Assembly (NCBI GenBank): GCA_964625225.1
Contig: CAZVAR010000010.1
Location: 1 to 55,673 of the forward strand
Reading direction: 5' to 3'
DNA: 55,673 bases
Source of the DNA: CAZVAR01 sp964625225
Lineage (GTDB): Bacteria; Pseudomonadota; Alphaproteobacteria; JAJUGE01
The stretch's first letter is position 1. Every line of letters starts with the position of its first letter. The notes beneath the pieces are model-generated. The model ran no database searches, had not been told where the DNA came from, and saw nothing but the letters and a program-made list of their open reading frames with translations. Shown here piece by piece: positions 51,207 through 55,673 of this stretch. Made by a program: the position numbers and the translations under genes.

Positions 51207-52844
51207 TCAGGTGAACGCCCGAAACCGAAGCGTTCCGTCCCGCGCGATCTGCTGGACGAGATCGATCTCCCAGGACAGGTACTCGCGCATCGCGTCCTCG
51301 ATCCCCTCGTCGCGATCGTAGGGACGCAGCGCGACATCGTCGGCCTCGTCGGCCATGTTCTCGGCCCCCTCGGCGAGCGGCAGGCCGGCCTCACGCCATG
51401 CCGCCGTGCCGCCGGCAAGAACCTGCACCGGCGTCCGCGTGAGCCGGGCCAGATCGCCGGCCGCGAGACGGGCGAGGGTGCCGTCCTCCGAGGTCAGGAC
51501 GAACATCTCACCGGCCGGGAGCCGGGCGACCGCCGTGTCGAGCCGGGCGCGCACGGCCCACCAGGCGCCCGGGATGTGGCCTTTGCGGTAACGGCGGCTG
51601 TCGGCAAGGTCGATGACCACTGTCCCGTCACCCTCGAGCCGTCGCTGCAGCGCCTCCGGCGAAATCTCCTCCACCTCGGTGCCGTCCAGCCCCAGCACGG
51701 TCGGGCGGCGCGGCCCCGTCTCCAGCCGTTCGCCAGGCAATCCGCCCGCCAGCACCGCCACATCCCAGCCCATCTGCAGAAGCCAGTGCGCCGTCATCGC
51801 AGCCCGCACGCCGGTGTCGTCGACCAATACGATCCGGGCATTGCGCGTCGCCGCCCAACGGTCGGTCGCCTGCACGAGCTGGCCGCCGGGGGCGGAGACC
51901 GAGCCCGGCAGATGGCCGGCGGCATACTCCTCCGGAGACCGCACGTCGAAGAGGTAGAGGGTGCGTCGGTCCGCCTCGCCTTGCCAGGCACGCAGGGTGT
52001 CGCGATCGATCCGCCGTACCCCGAACCGCGCCGCGACCGCCTCCGCGGCGGCGCGGGCCTTTGCCTGCCCCTCGGGCGAGGGGTCGGGCGCCAGCCGCGT
52101 ATTGCCGTGCTCCAGCTGATAGCCGGCAAGGTGCCAGCCCATGGTGCCGTTGCGCAGCGCCACGACCCGGTTCTCGACCCCGGCATTGATCAGCGACTGG
52201 GCGCCGATGATGCTCCGGGTGCGCCCGGCGCAATTGACGACGATCGTCGTGTCGGGCGTGGGTGCGAGATCGTTGACGCGCCAGACCAGCTCGCCCCCGG
52301 GGCAGCAAACCCCGCTGGGGATGTTCATCACCTGGAACTCGTCGAGCGGCCGGCTGTCCAGCACCACCAGCTTCTCGCCGGCCTCCATCATCGCCTTCAG
52401 CTCCTCGGCGGACACCGAGGGGGTCCCGTAAGTATGCTCGACGAATTCGCCGAACGCCTTGCTGGGCACGTTGATGCCGCTGAACAGCTCGAACCCCGCC
52501 TCGCCCCAGGCCGCCACGCCGCCGTCGAGGATCCGCAGGTCGGTATAGCCGAACCCGGCCATCCGCTCCGCCGCGCGCGCGGCGAGCCCCTCGCCGCCAT
52601 CGCACAGAACGATGCGCGTCCCCTTACGCGGGACGAGATCGGCCAGCCGCAGCTCCAGTCGGCTGAGCGGCAAGTTGACCGCCAGCAGCAGGTGCGACCG
52701 GAAGAACGCGCCCTCCTCGCGCAGATCGAGCAGAGCCAGTTCGTCGCCGTCTCGGAGCATCCGCTCGAGGTCGGCGGCGGAAACGGGCGCGGCCGGCCCG
52801 TATGCGCGGTCCGTGTTCGCTCCCGGGCCGGCAATCGCCGTCAT
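51207..52844 (-). CDS. Protein with four tandem rhodanese domains
   Basis: A 545-residue protein made of four rhodanese-homology domains, beginning at about residues 20, 142, 278 and 393. At the active-site position the first has Cys81 (VLCDGGEG), the second Cys205 (VNCAGRTRS), the third Asp342 (VDDTGVRA) and the fourth Ser452 (TSEDGTL). So two domains could transfer persulfide sulfur and two are likely structural or regulatory. Its ATG overlaps the stop of the thiol dioxygenase gene (ATGA), which strongly suggests a joint role in cytosolic thiol or sulfane-sulfur metabolism. Confidence 0.9.
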   Translation of the reverse strand: MTAIAGPGANTDRAYGPAAPVSAADLERMLRDGDELALLDLREEGAFFRSHLLLAVNLPLSRLELRLADLVPRKGTRIVLCDGGEGLAARAAERMAGFGYTDLRILDGGVAAWGEAGFELFSGINVPSKAFGEFVEHTYGTPSVSAEELKAMMEAGEKLVVLDSRPLDEFQVMNIPSGVCCPGGELVWRVNDLAPTPDTTIVVNCAGRTRSIIGAQSLINAGVENRVVALRNGTMGWHLAGYQLEHGNTRLAPDPSPEGQAKARAAAEAVAARFGVRRIDRDTLRAWQGEADRRTLYLFDVRSPEEYAAGHLPGSVSAPGGQLVQATDRWAATRNARIVLVDDTGVRAAMTAHWLLQMGWDVAVLAGGLPGERLETGPRRPTVLGLDGTEVEEISPEALQRRLEGDGTVVIDLADSRRYRKGHIPGAWWAVRARLDTAVARLPAGEMFVLTSEDGTLARLAAGDLARLTRTPVQVLAGGTAAWREAGLPLAEGAENMADEADDVALRPYDRDEGIEDAMREYLSWEIDLVQQIARDGTLRFRAFT

Positions 52845-53467
52845 GCCGACAGGCCCGGCACACGGGTGATGTGCGGGCTCGCAGGAAACACCTTGTAGGT
52901 GCCCGCGGCGATGTCGTACTGGACCCGGTTCGGGAGCTGCTGCAGGCTGCGGCCGTACAGGTGGAAGTGCCGGGTCGGCTCGCTACCGAGGTTGTGGATG
53001 CTGTGGATGTCGTCGGGCATGTAGGCGATGCCGGTGCCGTCCTTCAGCACCACGGTCTTCACCACCCGGACATTGCCCTTGCCGGGCTGCGAGCGGTCGT
53101 CGGTCCGCTCGTAGATGCGGTTCTCCTCCTCGCCGCCGAGGCCGACGATCACGGCCCAGGTCGTGTGATCGTGCGGCGGAGTCTGCTTGCCGGGCCAGCC
53201 GCAGGACATGTAGAGGGCGAAGCGGCCGTCCGGGTCCTCGTTGAGCAGGTAGAGCACGTTCGGCTTCTCCGCCGTCGGGGGCGGGAAGGTCGTCTCGTCG
53301 AACAGATCCTTGCGGCGCGACAGGTCGACCATCACGGCCTTGATCTCTTCCAGGGCCTCGCGGTTCACGCCCTTTTCCGCCTCGATCGCCCGGACCTTGG
53401 CGAGAGCCTCGTCGATCGCCCGCCGGCGTTCGTCCGCCAAAGACGGTTTCTGCTGGGTCAGAGTCAT
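52841..53467 (-). CDS. Cysteine-dioxygenase-like thiol dioxygenase (cupin)
   Basis: A 208-residue non-heme iron cupin of the cysteine dioxygenase type, oxidising a thiol to a sulfinate. The iron ligands are His99 and His101 (PPHDHTTW) and His155 (DDIHSIHN); His169 and Tyr171 (FHLYG) match the catalytic His-Tyr pair. By eye, the position of human Arg60 that holds the substrate carboxylate is Tyr73, and the cysteine that forms the Cys-Tyr cross-link is Val106, so the substrate may not be cysteine. GGGAG precedes the ATG at 53467. First gene of the minus-strand run that continues with the rhodanese protein. Confidence 0.83.
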   Translation of the reverse strand: MTLTQQKPSLADERRRAIDEALAKVRAIEAEKGVNREALEEIKAVMVDLSRRKDLFDETTFPPPTAEKPNVLYLLNEDPDGRFALYMSCGWPGKQTPPHDHTTWAVIVGLGGEEENRIYERTDDRSQPGKGNVRVVKTVVLKDGTGIAYMPDDIHSIHNLGSEPTRHFHLYGRSLQQLPNRVQYDIAAGTYKVFPASPHITRVPGLSA

Positions 53468-54150
53468 GTCCAACTCCCTCTGCGATGCCGTTGCGGGTCC
53501 GATGCATCCTATGCCCGCCCCGGCTGAGCCTCAAGCGCGGGCAGCACCGGTACGGACACCCGGGTCCGCTTTGCAGCGAAGACAATCGGTTTGCGCGAGA
53601 CAGCCGGACGATTCGGTATCGACCTCCGGCCGCGATGCGTCGGAGCGGTGTCGGCATTCGTGCGCATGACCCCGTGGCGATGTCGGCTGTCGCTCCGATG
53701 CCCGCCGCGGTCCCGGCGCGCACGGACGACCGGACCGGGGCGCTTCGTCGCCTCCGGGATGCCCGTTTCGGCCGGGCGGCCCGAATNNNNNNNNNNNNNN
53801 NNNNNNNNNNNNNNNNNNNNNNNNNNNNNNNNNNNNNNNNNNNNNNNNNNNNNNNNNNNNNNNNNNNNNNNNNNNNNNNNNNNNNNCCGCCTGGCCGCGT
53901 GCTACGGGACCGGCAGCAGAAGCCGCTTGTGTGCCGGATGCGTACCCATCACCTCGGGCGGCAACCCGTCGCCGAGGGCGAGTGCCGCGGTCGGATCCGC
54001 GTTCTTTCGGGCGGGACCACGGAGCCGCCGGCGGTCGTCCCGAGCCGGCGCACAACCGCGGCTCGCGCCATTCGCGCCGGCGCAGATAGACTCGTACCGA
54101 ACCCGAGTCGGGCATGAACTCGGGAATTATTGAAGGAACAGATTAGCTGG
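53468..54150. other. Gap-containing region without a recognisable gene
   Basis: About 680 bases between the thiol dioxygenase and the tRNA gene, including 100 Ns. Frames crossing it are Arg/Pro/Gly-rich and not protein-like. The promoter of the dioxygenase operon should be in the right part next to 53468, but none is evident. Confidence 0.5.
53787..53886. other. Assembly gap (100 Ns)
   Basis: A run of exactly 100 ambiguous bases, the conventional scaffold-gap length. The true distance, and so the linkage of the sulfur operon to the tRNA/rplU region, is unproven. Confidence 0.99.
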
Positions 54151-54242
54151 TGGCGGAGGGGGAGGGATTCGAACCCTCGAGGGGCCGCAAGACCCCTAAC
54201 GGTTTTCGAGACCGCCCCGTTCAACCACTCCGGCACCCCTCC
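54151..54242 (-). tRNA. tRNA-Ser (anticodon CGA)
   Basis: Read on the minus strand the 92-base gene starts GGAGGGG and ends CCCCTCC-G-CCA, giving a perfect seven-pair acceptor stem with an encoded CCA. The anticodon loop is CTCGAAA, anticodon CGA for UCG codons. A long variable arm (GGGGTCTTGCGGCCCC region) is typical of serine tRNAs, and the T-arm GGTTCGAATCC is intact. Confidence 0.96.
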
Positions 54243-54325
54243 GCTGGGCCGCGCGAGGCGCGCAGGACGCGGAACCTAGACCAACGTCCCGCGGGCTGCA
54301 ACCGCTCCGATTTCCGGGAAAGCGA

Positions 54326-54353
54326 TTGACACGGCGAACCCGCCGCATATAGT
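54326..54353 (+). promoter_or_regulatory. Sigma-70 promoter of rplU-rpmA
   Basis: TTGACA (54326-54331, perfect) and TATAGT (54348-54353, 5 of 6) are separated by 16 bases. It lies about 100 bases before the rplU start, leaving a GC-rich leader of roughly 95 bases that could fold into a regulatory structure. This is the strongest promoter match in the window. Confidence 0.75.
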
Positions 54354-54455
54354 CCGCAGCCCGCGCGCCGTCGAGTCCCGCGAGCGCGCCCATTTTCGTT
54401 GCGCAGCGCGGAGTCCGGCCCCATATCGGCGTCCGCTTGACGAATGGGAACCTTC

Positions 54456-54764
54456 ATGTACGCAGTTCTTCGCACGGGCGGCAAACAATATCGGGTTGCC
54501 AAGGACGACGTGATCCGGGTCGAGCGCCTTACCGCGGAGCCGGGTTCGACGGTGACGCTTGACCAGGTCCTCATGGTCGGCGGCGATACACCGCGCATCG
54601 GTGCGCCGTTGGTCGAGGGCGCCAGCGTGACCGCGACCGTGCTCGAGCAGGCCCGAGCCGACAAGATCATCGTCTTCAAGAAGAAGCGCCGCCAGAACTA
54701 CCGGCGCAAGCGCGGTCACCGCCAGGATTTGACGGTGCTGCGCATCGACGGGATTTCGGCCTGA
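54456..54764 (+). CDS. rplU: 50S ribosomal protein L21
   Basis: A 102-residue large-subunit ribosomal protein binding 23S rRNA. The N-terminus MYAVLRTGGKQYRV and C-terminal KKKRRQNYRRKRGHRQ are canonical. An ATG four codons upstream (54444) is in frame, but the family start is at 54456; GGGAA lies just upstream. rpmA follows after 33 bases. Confidence 0.97.
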   Translation: MYAVLRTGGKQYRVAKDDVIRVERLTAEPGSTVTLDQVLMVGGDTPRIGAPLVEGASVTATVLEQARADKIIVFKKKRRQNYRRKRGHRQDLTVLRIDGISA

Positions 54765-54797
54765 AGCGGCCGACAGAGGGGTAAGGAGTAAAGCGTC

Positions 54798-55055
54798 ATG
54801 GCGCACAAGAAGGCAGGCGGCAGCTCACGCAACGGGCGCGATTCGGCCGGCCGCCGGCTGGGCGTGAAGCGCTTCGGCGACGAGGCGGTAACGGCCGGCA
54901 ACATCATCGTCCGCCAGCGTGGCACCAAGTTCCATCCCGGCGACAATGTCGGCATGGGGCGTGACCACACGCTGTTCGCCCTGGTGGACGGCAAGGTCCG
55001 GTTCGTCCGCGGCAGCCGCGACCGCACCTTCGTCGCCGTGGTGCCGCCGTCGTAA
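54798..55055 (+). CDS. rpmA: 50S ribosomal protein L27
   Basis: An 85-residue ribosomal protein whose N-terminus reaches the peptidyl-transferase centre. MAHKKAGGSSRNGRDS is the classical start, so there is no Firmicutes-type cleaved leader. It is preceded by GGGGTAAGGAG and followed by a strong terminator, which separates it from obgE. Confidence 0.98.
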   Translation: MAHKKAGGSSRNGRDSAGRRLGVKRFGDEAVTAGNIIVRQRGTKFHPGDNVGMGRDHTLFALVDGKVRFVRGSRDRTFVAVVPPS

Positions 55056-55083
55056 GCGGCTGGCCCCACAGCCGGAAGAGGTA

Positions 55084-55112
55084 GGGGAACGGTTCTTGCC
55101 GTTCCCCTTTTT
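55084..55112 (+). terminator. Rho-independent terminator after rpmA
   Basis: GGGGAACGG (55084-55092) pairs perfectly with CCGTTCCCC (55099-55107) around a six-base loop and is followed by TTTTT (55108-55112). It lies 29 bases after the rpmA stop and is the only textbook intrinsic terminator seen in the window. Confidence 0.92.
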
Positions 55113-55241
55113 CGTGTCCGGATGCGGCGTTGCGACGCCCCGGTCGCCGGGTCCGGTCCATCGGAGCCGGATCAGGTGCGGCCGCCGCGCTTCCTCTCGA
55201 CCCGGAGGCACGAAGCGACATCCGAGAGGTGCCCGAAAACC

Positions 55242-55673
55242 ATGCGCTTCCTCGACGAGGCCAAGATCTACATCAGGAGCGGCGACGGCGGCCGCGGTGC
55301 GGTCAGCTTCCGCCGCGAGAAGTTCATCGAGTTCGGTGGACCCGACGGCGGCGACGGCGGCCGCGGCGGCGATGTGGTGGCCGAGTGCGTCGCCAATCTC
55401 AATACGCTGATCGATTACCGCTACCGGCAGCATTTCCGCGCCGGCAACGGCAAGAACGGCGCCGGCCGGCAGCGGACCGGAGCCGACGGTGCCGACGTCG
55501 TGTTGCGGGTTCCGCCCGGCACCCAGATCTTCGACGAAGACCGCGAGACCCTGCTCGCCGACCTGACCGAGCCGGGTCAGCGGGTGCTGCTGGCCCGGGG
55601 CGGCGACGGCGGCTTCGGCAACGCGCACTACAAATCCTCCACCAATCAGGCACCGCGCCGTGCCGACCCCGGC
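55242..55673 (+). CDS. obgE: GTPase Obg (5' part, cut by the window end)
   Basis: The first 144 codons of the Obg GTPase, which takes part in 50S ribosome assembly and stress control. The translation starts MRFLDEAKIYIRSGDGG and shows the Gly-rich Obg fold (GGPDGGDGGRGGDVV, then GKNGAGRQRTGADG). The frame is open to the end of the window; the GTPase domain lies beyond it. GAGAGG precedes the ATG. The order rplU-rpmA-obgE is highly conserved. Confidence 0.96.
   Translation, partial: MRFLDEAKIYIRSGDGGRGAVSFRREKFIEFGGPDGGDGGRGGDVVAECVANLNTLIDYRYRQHFRAGNGKNGAGRQRTGADGADVVLRVPPGTQIFDEDRETLLADLTEPGQRVLLARGGDGGFGNAHYKSSTNQAPRRADPG

Overview
The window reads as a high-GC alphaproteobacterial chromosome segment, probably from a draft or metagenome assembly because it holds N-runs at 50596-50605 and 53787-53886. 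The alphaproteobacterial reading rests on the DUF4167 protein, the prmC-prfA-hisS-ispG-rodZ and ptsP-lysC-ubiG blocks, DUF1178 and the style of GyrB. A Rhodospirillales-like member is a guess. Almost every long antisense ORF is a high-GC shadow of a real gene.

Layout. 262-8000: catabolic and accessory genes, with a methyltransferase, three crotonase-family proteins, an orphan TRAP binding protein, an amidase and an EamA transporter. 8308-13236: a proteostasis cluster of three small heat-shock proteins, an accessory-type FtsH, an M48 membrane protease and a thioredoxin. 13463-18432: dnaN-recF-gyrB with no dnaA beside them. 18826-23648: MarC, an SDR and an SLC13-type permease, separated by long stretches without recognisable genes. 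24022-25716: a small operon for an exported protein, a Tat-exported cupredoxin and an ECF sigma factor. 25744-33210: an XRE regulator followed by six genes for a complex I/hydrogenase-4-like membrane complex (hyfB-C-E-F-G-I order). 33535-34668: a second orphan TRAP binding protein. 34890-47764: housekeeping genes (DUF4167, prmC, prfA, hisS, ispG, rodZ, ptsP, a nitronate monooxygenase, lysC, ubiG). 47780-53467: DUF1178, a methyltransferase and a tight minus-strand run (thiol dioxygenase, four-rhodanese protein, comF, cupin, glutaredoxin, nitrilase). 54151-55673: tRNA-Ser(CGA), then rplU-rpmA and the start of obgE.

The most interesting system is the XRE-hyf locus. The catalytic-like large subunit carries Ser/Ser/Ser/Gly where the four NiFe cysteines of hydrogenases should be. 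The small subunit keeps its [4Fe-4S] cysteines and the two antiporter-like subunits keep their charged pump residues. No ferredoxin-type electron-input subunit is encoded beside it. Two matching palindromes (ATGCR-N3-YGCAT, centres 42 bp apart) sit directly upstream of the regulator. This fits the energy-converting hydrogenase-related (Ehr) type rather than an active hydrogenase. Other points worth a look are the stress cluster beside the replication genes, the cupredoxin-ECF operon without an obvious anti-sigma factor, the thiol dioxygenase/tetra-rhodanese pair, and an operator-like repeat cluster between two convergent genes at 5417-5459.
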